A stretch of DNA of 64,000 nucleotides. Source: Castor canadensis. Its lineage: Eukaryota > Chordata > Mammalia > Rodentia > Castoridae. The stretch is from positions 47,635,570 to 47,699,569 of the forward strand of contig NC_133401.1 of assembly GCF_047511655.1 (NCBI RefSeq). Direction: 5' to 3'. The first letter of the stretch is position 1, and each line of letters begins with the position of its first letter. The translations under genes were made by a program, and so were the position numbers. Of this stretch, positions 22,730 through 33,859 are shown in pieces. Below the pieces are notes generated by a model, which was not told where the DNA came from, ran no database searches, and saw only the letters and a list, made by a program, of their open reading frames with translations.

Positions 22730-22905
22730 GGGCTATAATCTATCTTACTTAATTCTCACAACAACCCTTTGAAGGAAGGTTTATTATCAACCCCATTCTA
22801 CAGATGAGGAAGTTGAGACTCAGAAAGACTAATTAATATGCCTGAGGCTCCACAGCTAATAGACATTGAAGCCAATGTAAATCCACTAGAAGCTGCATTA
22901 GTGAG
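22730..22905 (-). mobile_element. MIR
   Basis: The plus strand reads 'ttaattctcacaacaaccctttgaagg', then 'ccccattctacagatgaggaagttgagactcag' and 'gcctgaggctccacagctaatag', the reverse complement of the MIR core and 5' side. Confidence 0.78.
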
Positions 22906-23511
22906 GTGAGAAATGATTGGGCAAATTCAGCTCATGGGAGAGCCACTTTGATCAAAGGCAGCATGTCATGGGAGCACAGAGGAAGCACCTCCTAGAGTCA
23001 TGGGGAAGAGGTGCCAGGGTGGGCTCCCTAAAGGAGGTGAAGTCTGAGTTAGCCACAGAGGAATAAGGGTGACCCAAAAGGGAGACAGCTTCATAAAAGC
23101 AAAGGTCTTTCTGCACGGCCTGCTGCTAGGGCACCTCCTCCACCTGCTAGCTTCACCTCAGCCCCACTATCTACTGGATCCCTTTGACATCAGGTCTGTC
23201 CTTTAGGGAGGGAAACTGGAGTGGCCATCCTGAGCTGTGGGGTGGTGGTCGTAGATGCTCCAGGACATGCTACCTCTTTTGGTGTCACACCATTGGCTGA
23301 GTTGTTCTTTGCTTTGCAGTTTCCAGGAACTCACCCTTCATGGGATTCCTCTCTTATTCCCTCCATATTCCCCTCCAGAGTGCAAACTTGCATGGAACTC
23401 TTCCCACTCCGGACCATTCAGAGAAGGTACCAGTCATACCACATTTGCATGAAATCCTTCACAGGCACCAAGGACAAGATTTTTGACAATCCCTGAGGTG
23501 GTGACTTCTAT
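22906..23511. other. Unique DNA, no gene seen
   Basis: Overlapping plus frames at 23,221-23,496 lack any domain. Single-copy sequence up to the ID SINE. Confidence 0.45.
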
Positions 23512-23523
23512 AAGACTGTGCTT

Positions 23524-23611
23524 GAGCTGGTGGCATAGCTCAAGTGGTTGAGTGCTTGCCTAGCAAGTGCAAGGCCATGAGTTCAAACCCCAGTAGTACT
23601 GAAAAAAAAAA
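23524..23611 (+). mobile_element. ID-like SINE (monomer)
   Basis: tRNA-like body with box A (TAGCTCAAGTGGTTGAGTGC) and box B (GAGTTCAAACCCC), then an A tail. It is flanked by a perfect 12-bp target duplication AAGACTGTGCTT (23,512-23,523 and 23,612-23,623). Confidence 0.93.
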
Positions 23612-23623
23612 AAGACTGTGCTT

Positions 23624-24140
23624 CTGTGCTTGAGAGGTTGAGAGAGGAGGTGGTACTGGGAAAAGGGCAGGGATAAGTAAAATATAAACACTCACAAAAT
23701 TTTTTTAAAATGCTGCAACACAATTTTAAATTTTCATGGTTTAAAAAAATATGGTGTTTTTATTAAGTACGACATGGGTGAAGGAAGGGTCTCTTTTAAA
23801 ATCTGTTTTTCTGAGGTAGCTTCAGAGGGGGTATATACATGTAGTAATTAGTTTGTCTCCTGTGGAATCTCTGAATTTCTGCCATGGATAATTAGACTAG
23901 CACCAAGGAAGCAGAGGGCATGCCACAAAAGTCATGTAGACACCAAGGTCAGTTAGCACTGACAGACACTGGATACTCCTCAGGTGTACAACTAGCTGCT
24001 CTCCTTACTCATGGTTCTCATTCACAGCACCAGCAAACTCAAAAAAAAACAAATGAACATGGGATCACTTCACCTAGCAAACTCTTTTCAGTCCTAGCCA
24101 GCACTGCTACTCCTTTCTAACAGAACTTACATGGCATCAC
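23624..24140. other. Unique DNA, no gene seen
   Basis: AT-rich with no recognised repeat. Confidence 0.45.
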
Positions 24141-24590
24141 TGTCCGCCAAGGGTCCATGGTCTGCAGGGATTGGCTTAAGCCTCTGAAGATTGGTTTAGG
24201 ATGGACATGTGAATAAAAACTGGCCAATGAGGAGCAGAGCAAGACTGCCAGGTAGTCTGCTAGGAAAGTTTTGTTTAGTTCTTAAAAAGATATCGATAGG
24301 TATATGTGTCAGAACTAAAATGAATTTGTTGTTGTTGTTCACACAACTGAAAAACAGAAGCATTGCATGGGAAGGGGGTGCTGCACTGGGCTCAAACAGT
24401 CAGCAGGATGAACCTTTCTCCATTTCCATACTCCCTGGCTCTGAGCTGGCTTCTGGACCAGGATACTCTAAGGACACACCATTTTATAGCCAGCCTTCCT
24501 ATGTCAATACAACTGATCTAGGTTTGCGTTTCACTGATCAAGTTAGGAAGTGTGCTCATCTCTGAGCCAATCACTGTGACATGAAGAAAG
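24140..24590 (+). mobile_element. Ancient interspersed repeat, unassigned
   Basis: 'gattggtttaggatggacatgtgaataaaaactggccaatgagg' followed by 'ctaggaaagttttgtttagttcttaaaaaga' matches from memory a widespread old mammalian repeat (normally 'ggttcagggatgggcatgtgacc...ggccaatgag'). The family name is uncertain. Confidence 0.45.
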
Positions 24591-24799
24591 AATATTCTAA
24601 CTGTCCAGGCTGACTGCTACCTGCCCCCTCAAAAAACAGGGAGGGGTAGAATCAGCCCACAAGGACCACTTGCTTTAAGAATGGGGGTGGAGGAGGTGGC
24701 AAAATTCCCTGAAGAAAAATGGAGAAGCAGCCATCAGAAGAAGGGGCTGTGGATTTTGGGTTGGCCTGAGTGGCGTCCACAGAGAAGGGCCATACAGGA

Positions 24800-25320
24800 G
24801 TTGATTTTATGCTAAAAGCAGCAGAAGCCATCAAAGGTTTTAAGCACAGGAGTGATCAGTTGGTGTTTGATCTGATGATATTTGAAAAAAGAATCTTCTG
24901 ACTGCAGGTTAGAGAAAGGAGTACTGGACACTAAGCTCGGAAGGACTGGATTCAGGCTACCATAAAACGATAAGCAGAAGTGAATATCTTGAACCTGGGT
25001 AGTAGCTAGTGGTAGGAGTCAGAAATGTAAACAGATTTGAGATGCCTTCTGGGAATGGTTGACATCACTTGTTGATGGATTAGAAATGGGGGAGTAAGTG
25101 AAAGACAAAGCCACTCATGATTCCCAGGGGTTGGGTTTGATCACTGGGGTGATTCATGGTGCCATTTATCAAAAGGGGAGAGACCGTGGAGGTTGGAGGA
25201 CAGGGACAAGTCAGGATGGTAAAAATCTGGACGATTACAGGAACCATCAGCATATAGACGTCATTTAAATGTGAAAGATCACCCATGGGGTCATGTGGAT
25301 TGAGAATAATGACCTGAAGA
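24800..25320 (+). mobile_element. Ancient interspersed repeat, unassigned
   Basis: 'ggattcaggctacc', 'ttgatggattagaaatgggggagtaagtgaaag', 'tgattcccaggggttgggtttgatcactgggg' and 'catcagcatatagacgtcatttaaat' occur in the same order as in a common old mammalian repeat found beside L2s. Diverged; name uncertain. Confidence 0.45.
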
Positions 25321-25357
25321 GTTGACCCAGAACACAGGGCAGAAGGAAAAAAGAAGT

Positions 25358-25590
25358 ATGAAGCCAGGTGTGGATTACAAATCTATAATCCTAGCTACTT
25401 GGGAGCAGAGATCAGGAGGATTGCAGTTCAAAGCCAGCCCAGGCAGAAAGTTCATGACACCCCATCTCAACCAATGGCAGGGCATGATGGTACATGCCTG
25501 TCATCCCAGCTAGGTGGGGAAACACAAGTCAGAGGGTTGCTGTCCAGATCCAGACTCACCTTGGCACAAGTCAAGACCCTACCTCCAGAA
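25358..25590 (+). mobile_element. Two B1-like units in tandem
   Basis: A first B1-like unit (about 25,358-25,478: 'tataatcctagctacttggg', 'cagttcaaagccagcccagg') is followed by a second (about 25,480-25,590: 'ggcagggcatgatggtacatgcctgtcatcccagct'). No ID half follows. Either a B1 dimer or two insertions. Confidence 0.75.
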
Positions 25591-25649
25591 TAACTTTCCC
25601 TACAAATTCTCTACTTTGTCCAAACTGGTCTACTCAGACTCTAAGCAAA

Positions 25650-25985
25650 TATGGGTTCTTTCATCTCCAAACTCCTCTCCTGTGCCATTCTCTCTGCCTA
25701 CAGTGCCTTCTCTTCCCTAGCACCCTGAGCGCTCATCCTTCAATGATGAAGGATGAAGACCTTCAAGGTCTTCACAGACTTTGCTAGCCTGGTGGATGTC
25801 TGTCAGCTTACTTGCTTCCTGTAATTTTAATTGTCTAGTTTTGGCATTTGTGAAACAAATGTATATTTGGGCTTTGTACATATGTCATATCTAACCCAAC
25901 TAGATTTTAAGCTCACAGAAGACTGTGTATAAGCCTTGTATTCTCCAATATCCACTTGACTGCCCAGAAGAGGGTTAAAACAAAA
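25650..25985 (+). mobile_element. L2 3' end
   Basis: Contains 'gtgccattctctctgcctacagtgccttctcttccc', 'cttcaaggtcttcacagactttgctagcctgg' and 'ctagattttaagctcacagaagactgtgtataagcc', which follow L2 3' order closely. Confidence 0.65.
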
Positions 25986-26780
25986 ATCTATTGGTCAATG
26001 ACAACATTCACTCTTTTTTTTTTTGATAGTTTTGTGCCAATAGTTGAAAATTAATACAAAACTCCTAGGCTTGAAGAGACGGCAGCTCAGTAAGGGTATA
26101 CCAACCAGTCCCCAGAAAATGCGGCAGTAACTTCCTAATGCTATGGGAAATAAAATGAATATGATTCAACCTCCAATGAAAAGAACCAGTTGAAAGTCGT
26201 TTCCCACAGAGACAAATCGCAGAATTAAAATGAATGCCTATGAAGCACTTGAGCTATTTCTGCATCTATCCCTGGATAATATTCCACTTAATTAGAACAA
26301 CTGCAGAGTATTGATGCACATTGGACACTCCTTCCTCCCTTCCCAGCCTAGAGTCCAAAACTTACAGTCTATTCATTCCAAAATGCTCCTGGGCAGTTCA
26401 GCTGGGTTCTTAAGCTCTTGATGGTCCAGTGAGCGCTGAAGATTCTGAAAGACCCTGAATGATTACTCTTTCCTGGTGGTATACGGCCAGACTTTCCCAT
26501 CCCACCTTTTCCCCCCAAACTACCTCTGGGTTCTCTAGATGAGTTTGTCTCAATTTTGAACCCCAACAGTCCTCAGCTGCTCCAGATGTCCTACATCTGG
26601 TTCTGCTGGCTGTGCTCCACACAACAGCAATTCTCCAATTAGGCAAATCACCCTTCAATTCTCTTAAGAACTGTGGCAAGTATACTTACCAGTTTGCAGC
26701 CACTGGTGTTTTTGACAAGATAGAATGAAATTGAATAAGCCTGACTCAGTTTTCCAAAGCTGACAGTGGCTGCTGATTAA
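25986..26780. other. Unique DNA, no gene supported
   Basis: Two overlapping minus frames at 26,369-26,679 show no domain. AT-rich and repeat-free left part. Confidence 0.45.
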
Positions 26781-26781
26781 A

Positions 26782-26982
26782 TCATACCTGACTTTTTTCC
26801 AGAGGTCACATTATTTCCCCTTTTGACTCATGTTTCACTTCAAAACTAATAGAACTTGAGTCTGTCACTTGAAGGTGGCATACGTTCAAGTCATACCTGA
26901 GTGTTTTTTCAGAGGTCATATTATTTCCCCTTTTGACTCCTGTTTCACTTCAAAACTGGAATAACTTGAGCCTGTCACTTGA
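26782..26982. repeat. Imperfect tandem duplication, about 110 bp unit
   Basis: 26,782-26,872 and 26,891-26,982 are about 90% alike. Both begin TCATACCTGA, share TTATTTCCCCTTTTGACTC and end CTGTCACTTGA. A short unmatched spacer separates them. Not a recognised transposon. Confidence 0.88.
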
Positions 26983-27049
26983 CTCTGACCCTGCCTCCTG
27001 GACCTCTAACTCCACTCGGCTCCTGGACTAAGCTTGCAGAGCTGTGCAA

Positions 27050-27245
27050 CGCAGAGCTAAGAACCATCTGGACCAGGGTCCCTGGCTCTACCACTACCAT
27101 TGCTGGCTGCTTTCCAACTAGTTATCCACTTGTTTCTTCTTGAGAAAAAATGGAAGTGAAATACTTTGAAGGATTATGTGAAGATTAAATGAGATAGCAT
27201 AAGGAAAATGCCTCTACCAAAGTAGATCGAACCATATGAAATAAT
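27050..27245 (+). mobile_element. MIR
   Basis: 'gaaccatctggaccagggtccctggctctaccactacc', 'ttgagaaaaaatggaagtg' and 'aggattatgtgaagattaaatgag' follow MIR order. Confidence 0.6.
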
Positions 27246-27479
27246 CATTTGTAGAAGTCAAGAATGGCCAAAATGTTGACAATTGTATTCAGTCCTACCT
27301 GTAATTAGCCTTACTACTCAAGTACAAAGATCATGGGGCACAGAGCAGGTAGAACCTCAGAGTTGACTTTGACTTAAGTCACCAAAGAATCAAGTAATGA
27401 CAATACTAGATACTTCAAATGCCGGGAGATTTTCTTGACTCTTAGCTAGTAAGGAAGCTGATTTAAGAGATCAGATAAC

Positions 27480-27655
27480 TCTTGGGAGTGATTGCCTTGG
27501 GTCAAATTCCAACTCTGCTACTCACTAGCCTTATGAATTTGTGACCAATCTCGGCCTCATGACAATGGAAAAATACAGGATTGTTGTGCGGGTTAAATAA
27601 CCCTAACGTGTAAGTTCTTAGAACACTGAAATGTTAACTATCATTACCTTGATTT
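27480..27655 (+). mobile_element. MIR
   Basis: 'ttgggtcaaattccaactctgctactcactag', 'tcggcctcatgacaatgg', 'gattgttgtgcgggttaaata' and 'agttcttagaacactg' follow the MIR consensus over nearly its whole length. Confidence 0.75.
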
Positions 27656-28105
27656 AAACTAGGTGGTTTGGCCTGATGAGTTGGTGAAATCCCTTTCACA
27701 AGGTAGCACCCACTAGGTACAAATCATAGCCCCAAGAATGGAGCCGACTTCCCCTTATTGAGCTGTCCTAGTTTAGCAGCTGGGACCTCCCTTGGGAAGC
27801 TTGAAGATGGTAGGTGTCACCACCCATTAGAGTTTAGTAAGAATCCAACCAGCCAGTGGTTGTTGCATCTCCTTTCTGCTGAGGCACAGAATATCAGTCA
27901 TCCAGAGCAGAGGTAACTCAGGCACCCCCTAAAGAACTCAGTGCAAAGAGATGGTAGGAGATCAGAGGGAAGAGACTCCAACCTCCCACCCACAAGAGTA
28001 GAAAGTGCTTGTTCTAGGAGGAATTAAAGCATCATTTGAATTCAACTGTAACTGAAGAACTCAAATTAATGAGGACAAAGACCTCATAAGAAAATGATGT
28101 CTTCT
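27656..28105. other. Unique DNA, no gene seen
   Basis: No repeat or open frame recognised. Confidence 0.45.
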
Positions 28106-28109
28106 GCAT

Positions 28110-28275
28110 TTTCCTATAACCACTTTCATGTATTTTATCTGAATCCAACCACACACAAAATCTGTGAGTCAGATCGGCACAGCCAGCATTATTTCCATGT
28201 AAAGATGAGGAACTGAATAATTAGACTGTTTCAATGACTTACTAGTCTATAATGGAGCCAGAATCTTTGTCCATT
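28110..28275 (-). mobile_element. MIR
   Basis: The plus strand reads 'agcattatttccatgtaaagatgaggaactga' and 'gacttactagtctataatggagccagaatct', a diverged MIR reverse complement. Confidence 0.6.
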
Positions 28276-29525
28276 AAATAGGACCCATGTCCATTTTTCT
28301 CTTCCCAGCAACAGGCACCGGGCCTACCACACAGAGCAATTCATGTTTGCTAAGAGACTGAAAGACCAAAAGGGTTCCTGCTGTGCAATCCAGGTTGTCA
28401 GGGTAACGCCACTAACTCTGGTGTGGCTCAGCAACTCAGGGTCATCAGAAGAAGGCAAGGGAAGGGCTTCAGCAGCTTATACTAGAACAGATTATCATAA
28501 TCATCATGACCCCCACACCACCGCCAGCTCCAACAGCAGGTGGGACTCTCCTTTCACACCATTCAGGCTGCTATTGTAGCTCATTTGCTCATGTGTAAAG
28601 TGAAGGATAAAGCCTGCTACATTAGGTGGTTTTGAGGTGTCCCTCTGAAGCACACAATACACCTGCACAAATACACCCACACACACGTCACATGCCCAGT
28701 AGGGACATCATTTGATTTGCCTCACACTCCAGTAGGGACAGTTCTGGACTCAGCACTTAGAAATCTCAAGAGGATCTTGGAATGAATATACTCTTTTTTT
28801 CTTCTCCAACCTTTGAAACACAGATAGGGAAATATGAGACCGGACTCAAGTCTTCTACGATTTGAGAGCCTCTCCAGGTAAAAGACTCCTTCATTCCAGC
28901 GAGATGGAGATCTTGAATTCTGACTACCCAAATTCCACTTTATGTTCCCAAGAGTTTTGGCAAATTTCTGAGGTGCTGGAAGAGTTAGGAGGGAGAGTAA
29001 CTACCAGATGGGTGGGGTTGAATTAAGGATTGGGGAGCCGGAGGCATCACAACAGCCAGGAAGACAGATGTGTCCTGTGTTATCTGATGTTAATTTGTGG
29101 TCCCTTGATGGTGAGCCATGACAACACACGTAGGATTCAATGGTGTCCTGGCTTCCACAGGGCCTCCAGGTACTGGCAAAAGATGAAGCACACTCCAGGG
29201 AAAGGAGTATTTGCAGATTATATAGTTAGCGACTCTGATCTGTGTAGAATGAGGGCTAGACAAGGTCCTCAGGGTATAATTAATGCAAGTTTCTAGCTTG
29301 AGACCTTTGGAATTTTCTCCTTATCTTTCTGCAATTTTGGCACAACGTGGAGTCAGTTGTATGTATAGGGGGAATATATGTGTGTTTGTCTTATTCTGCA
29401 ACTTTAGGAAAAATTTTTAAATGTATTGGATTCTTCCTTCTATTCTTTCTCCTTCTAAAACCCTTATTAGAAGGCTGTTGAACCTACAAGTCTCTTAATC
29501 CTCTATCATATCGTTTTTATTTTTA
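28276..29525. other. Unique DNA, no gene supported
   Basis: Frames at 28,343-28,579, 28,722-28,931 and 29,030-29,296 show no domain. A small CAC-rich patch lies at about 28,670. Confidence 0.45.
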
Positions 29526-29529
29526 TCAT

Positions 29530-29858
29530 TTTGGCAATACTAGGGGTTGAATTTGGGGCCTTGTACTTACTAGGCAAGCACTCGACCATTTGAGCTACTC
29601 CACTAGCCCCCTCCCCTTTTTTTTGCATTGCTTATTTTTGAGATAAGGTCTTGCCTTATACCAGGGCAAGTCTGGACAGTGACCCTCTTACTTGTGCTTT
29701 CCTCCTACCTTGAGTGACAGGCTGTGCCACAATGCCCAACCATTGGTTGAGGTAGGGTCTTGTGAGCTTTCTGCCTGGACTGGCTTTGAACTGCGATCCT
29801 CCTGATCTCTATTCCTACGTAGCTAAGATTACAGGCTTACAATCCACACCTGGCCTCA
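29530..29858 (-). mobile_element. Composite ID+B1+B1 SINE
   Basis: On the plus strand: an ID complement ('ggggttgaatttggggccttgtacttactaggcaagcactcgacc'), then two successive B1 complements ('gataaggtcttgcctt...', and 'ttggttgaggtagggtcttgtgagc...cctcctgatctctattcctacgtagctaagattacagg'). Confidence 0.85.
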
Positions 29859-29934
29859 TATTTCTTCTTTCCTTCTGCTCTATATTCTGGGTCAAATCCT
29901 CAGGTTACTCTTCAAGTTCATAAATTGCTTTTCA

Positions 29935-30185
29935 ATTGTATCTCTTATACTCTTCACCAAGAGGAATATTTTTATTAACAAACTTTACATGAAGAAAACT
30001 GCAAAAGCCAGTAGAAGGTCACAATGATTATGATAAATGCAGAGATCATGTTGTCAAATAGGAATACAAAGTAACACAGACTTGACAATTCTTAAATTAA
30101 CCTACAAATTCAAGCAAACCTAACAAAACCCCAAGAGAACTGTTTTTAATAGACAAGCCATCTAAAGTTAATTGGGATATATTTA
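29935..30185 (+). mobile_element. Possible L1 ORF2 relic
   Basis: 'aacctacaaattcaagcaaacctaacaaaacccc' resembles the L1 ORF2 segment 'atctacaaattcaatgcaatccctatcaaaat', but there is no open frame. Continuity with the L1 3' UTR at 30,890 is unproven. Confidence 0.4.
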
Positions 30186-30889
30186 AGATGGCAGGCTTTT
30201 ATCTCCTCTCCTGCCTAAGACTCCACTGATTCGAAAGGCAAAGAATTACAACACAAAGAAGGCAGAGATCCACAAAAGACAAAGAGAACAAAAAAGACAG
30301 CAGACAAGAGAATTTAAAATAATTTTGGGAGACAGAACCTAATGGAGACAGCTGAGTGGCTTGGCAGGGCACTGGAGACAATGATCCAAGTCACCTAAAG
30401 ATAGTTACTGTGAAAAAATTGGCAAAGTCCCTCCAGTGGAAAACCTGAGGTTCTCAAGATTTGGTGATACCAAGTACAAGATAGGGCTAGTTGAGGCGAG
30501 GGACTAAGAATAGGTGTTGGTGAAGTAGTCACATCCTTCTCTCACCTCACACATTTGGCTACCAGTTTCTTAGACATAATTAAAGAGCCATTTTCTCTAT
30601 CATGTGAATGAGAAAGGTGTAGACTCAGGGTTGTTCGGGTGGAGGTAGCCCAGGAATGGCCAGAAGATGTCTGCAAAAGTCACCTTTCCTTTAATCAGAG
30701 AATGGACCTCTATTGGGGCTGGTCGTCCTCTACGACCGAGCACGCAGCTTGGGGAGGGATGCACTTGGAGCTGTGAGGGGGAAGGGGACCCCCACCTAGC
30801 CAGCCAGATCAGCCAAATCAACCCTGGCAATCAATGGGGTGACAGATATCACAATCAGACCACCCTCAGCGATTCTATGAAAAACAGGT
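30186..30889. other. Unassigned DNA between L1 pieces
   Basis: A/G-rich left part and a GC-rich segment at about 30,700-30,800 with a few CpGs. It could be an uncharacterised L1 5' UTR/3' UTR segment or unique DNA. No coding potential. Confidence 0.35.
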
Positions 30890-31453
30890 CACACTAAGGG
30901 GAGGTCACATACGAGAGGGGGAGGGTAAAAGAAGGAAGTTAAGAAGGCAAACATGATTGATGCACTTCCTATCAGAATGACCATAGATTTTAAAACTGTT
31001 GAAATCACCACAAGAAGGAGACTAAGGTAGAAAGAAGAAAAATAGAGGAGGTGAACCAATTTGGGTTGTAATACATATATACATGGAAATGTCACAAGGA
31101 AACTCCCTGTATAGCTGTCTTAAACAAATGAAAATGTCATTTTTTTCTCCTCTTCTTTTCTTAGACAAAATCAGAGGAGAGTAAAGCAGGTCCTGCCAGG
31201 GCTGGGGAGTGGAGGGGGGTGATTGATACCAATGGGAGGGGGGAGGATTGGGGAAAGCGTGTAGGAGGGTGACTATGGTGCAAATACTGTGTACACAGTG
31301 TATGTAAATGGAAAAATGAGACTTGTTGGTACTATTCCAGGAATGGGGGTGAAGGAGAATGGTGCAGGAGGTGAATTCAACTATGATATATTGGAAGAGC
31401 TTTTGTAAATACCACAATGTGCCCCCACCCAGTACAACAATTTAGAAAAAAAA
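30890..31453 (+). mobile_element. L1 3' UTR with G-rich tract and A tail
   Basis: Lineage-specific L1 3' UTR: 'gaatgaccatagattttaaaactg', then a strongly G-rich run (31,198-31,255), 'tatgtaaatggaaaaatgagacttgttg', 'ggtgaattcaactatgatatattgg', 'cagtacaacaatttag' and a short A tail. The same order of motifs recurs at 34,240-34,400. Confidence 0.7.
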
Positions 31454-31595
31454 GAGCAAGAGCTAATGGATCTTAAAATAAGAAGAAAAACAAAAAGTCA
31501 CTTTTCTCTAAATTGCCCTGCACAAGCTGACAAGCATGTAAAGAATACTGGGAGACTCTTTTTGGACAAATTATATGACTCTAAAGAAAATGTTT

Positions 31596-31684
31596 TGGGC
31601 TGGGATGTAGCTCAGTGGTATAGCGCTTGCCTAGCATGTGTGAGGCCCTGGGTTTGATCCCATCACCAAAAAAGAAAAGACAGA
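31596..31684 (+). mobile_element. ID-like SINE (monomer)
   Basis: Box A TAGCTCAGTGGTATAGCGC (closest in the window to a true tRNA box A) and box B GGTTTGATCCC, an A/G tail and a perfect 13-bp target duplication AAAGAAAATGTTT (31,583-31,595 and 31,685-31,697). Closer to the squirrel-type ID than to the other copies here. Confidence 0.93.
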
Positions 31685-31989
31685 AAAGAAAATGTTTCCA
31701 GCCTTATTTACTTGCTTGCATTTATGAGCTCCAGCTCAATGACTGCATAACTAGAGCTCTCAATCAGCAAGGTCTGTCCATACACTCAGGGCCTCCAGAA
31801 AATCTTTTAAAGGCTCACTCTCAAGCATGAACAGAGAGCCAAGATCCCCTGATGATGGAGGGACACCTCTAGCATGGAAGAAGAAATGACAAGTAGGAAA
31901 ACTTGGAGGAAACAAATAATATGAGGACCTAAGCTGTTTAAATCTACAGCCCTTGAGGAAAGGAGTGAAGATGCTGTATCCTATTGCCA

Positions 31990-32310
31990 GGAATAAAGGT
32001 TCTATAAAAGGGCAAATCAAAGAATAAGAATTAAAAACTTAATCAGAAGAAAACATTCAATAGAAGACTTGGAAAGTCTAGTTGAAGGAATATTCCAGGA
32101 ACTAGAACAAAAAGAAATTGAACTGAAAATAAGGAAGGAAATGATGAGTAGTGTAGAGGATAAATTTAAGAAGGCCAGCGTTCAATCAAAAGGATTTGTT
32201 GGGGGTGAGGCAGTTAGAGAGGAAGAAATCTGAAAGAAGTATTATAAGAAAACTTCTCAGCAGTAAAAATAAAAGTCTCCAGATTCAACATGACCCCTTT
32301 ATACCTGTAA
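31990..32310 (+). mobile_element. Ancient retroposon relic with coiled-coil-like frame
   Basis: A 70-odd-codon open stretch (about 32,006-32,233, not opened by its own ATG) rich in E, K, I and L with heptad-like spacing ends at a stop. The following 'aagaaaacttctcagcagtaaaaataaaagtctccagattcaacatg' recalls a common old mammalian repeat. Could be LINE ORF1-like or a processed pseudogene fragment; no family is assigned. Confidence 0.35.
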
Positions 32311-32490
32311 AAATGCATGAAATAATAATTCTCACCTATGCAACAACTTGGGAGATGCTGAGAAGCAAGAAGCAAAGATGCTTTAGCCCTGATGGAGAAG
32401 AAACATCTATAATAAGGAGCTGTGGCATTTGGCAGCCTTGCAGATAAAAAGGCCTGCCAAGTAGGGAGTCTGATAAATATCCACACAGTG

Positions 32491-32699
32491 GCCAGGCATT
32501 GGTGGCTCACACCTGTAATCCTAGCTACTCAGGAAGCAGAGATCAGAAGGATTGTGGTTCAAAGCCAGCCCAGGAAAATAGTTCTGCGAGACCCTATCTT
32601 GAAAAAACCCATCACAAAAAAGGGGTGGGGGCTGGTGGAGTGGCTGAAGGCATAGGCCCTGAGTTCAAATCCCAGTACTGCAAAACAAAACAAAAAAAA
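32491..32699 (+). mobile_element. B1+ID dimeric SINE
   Basis: A well-preserved B1 half ('ggtggctcacacctgtaatcctagctactcagg') and a shortened ID half ('ggctggtggagtggctgaaggcataggccctgagttcaaatcccag'), A-rich tail, perfect 12-bp target duplication ATCCACACAGTG (32,479-32,490 and 32,700-32,711). Confidence 0.94.
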
Positions 32700-32864
32700 A
32701 TCCACACAGTGAGTGAAGTCCTGAAGTGCTCTGCTCTGGAGACTTTGTGAATTCCAAAACCTAGGCCACATGTAGAACAGAAGCTCAATTTATTTCTAAA
32801 AATAAAACTTCAACAAAATAAGGTCTCTATGAGTGAGAACCAAGGGTTTAAAAAAAAAAAAACC

Positions 32865-32945
32865 ACAGAACCAGGTGGCAGCACATGACTGTGATCCCAG
32901 CATGCAGGAAGCTGAGGCAGGAAGATCACTAGTTCTGTAGTCAAA
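32865..32945 (+). mobile_element. B1-like fragment
   Basis: 'ggtggcagcacatgactgtgatcccagcatgcaggaagctgaggcagg' preceded by an A run. It abuts the next L1. Confidence 0.65.
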
Positions 32946-33825
32946 AACAATAGGAATTCCAATAGCTCAGCAAATAAGAGGAGGTATTGACAAGTGGGGC
33001 TGCATGAAACTACAAGGTCTGCAGAGCAAAGGAAACAGCCACCAAATGGAAGAGACAGCCTGCAGAATGAGAGAAAATCTTTGCCAGCTACTCGTCTGAC
33101 AAGGGATTAACAATCAGAGTATACAGGGAGCTCAAAAAACTAAACTCCAAAAAATCAATGACCCACTGAATAAATGGGCAAATGAACTGAAGAGACATTC
33201 AAAGGAAGAAGTACAAAAGGCCAATAAACACGAAGAAATGCTCAACACCTTTCATAAAGGAAATGCAAATCAAAAGTACATTGAGATTCCAGTCAGAATC
33301 TCACTCTAGTCAGAATGGCTACCATCAAGAAAACAAACAGCAACAAATGCTGGTGAGGATGTGGAGCAAAGGAATCCTTATTACACTGTTGATGGGAATG
33401 TAAATTAGTGCAACCTCTATGGAAAGCAATATGGAGGTCCCTCAAAAAAACTAAAAGTAGAATTACCATACAATCTAAAAATACCACTCCTGGACATATA
33501 TCTGAAGGAATGTGCTGTAGAATATGATAGAGGCACCTGCACACCCATGTTTATTGCAGCACTATTCACAATAGTCAAGCTTTGGAAGCAATCCAGATGC
33601 CCCATGACTGAGGAATGGACTAAAAATACGTGGTATATGTACACAATGGAGTTTTATTCAGTCATAAAGAAAATGAAATTAAGTTGTTTGCAGGTAAATG
33701 GATGGAACTGGAGAACTTCATATTAAGCAAAGTAAGCCAGCCTCAAAAAATCGAAGGTCGCATGTTTTTCCTCATATGTGGAAGCTAGACCTGTAAGTTA
33801 AATTATATATAGAAATATATACGAT

Positions 33826-33859
<34 letters not shown>

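Noticed and set aside
23524..23611. tRNA-like sequence with boxes A and B
   Set aside because: It carries an A tail and target duplication and lacks a foldable acceptor stem, so it is an ID SINE and not a tRNA gene; the same holds for the other ID copies.
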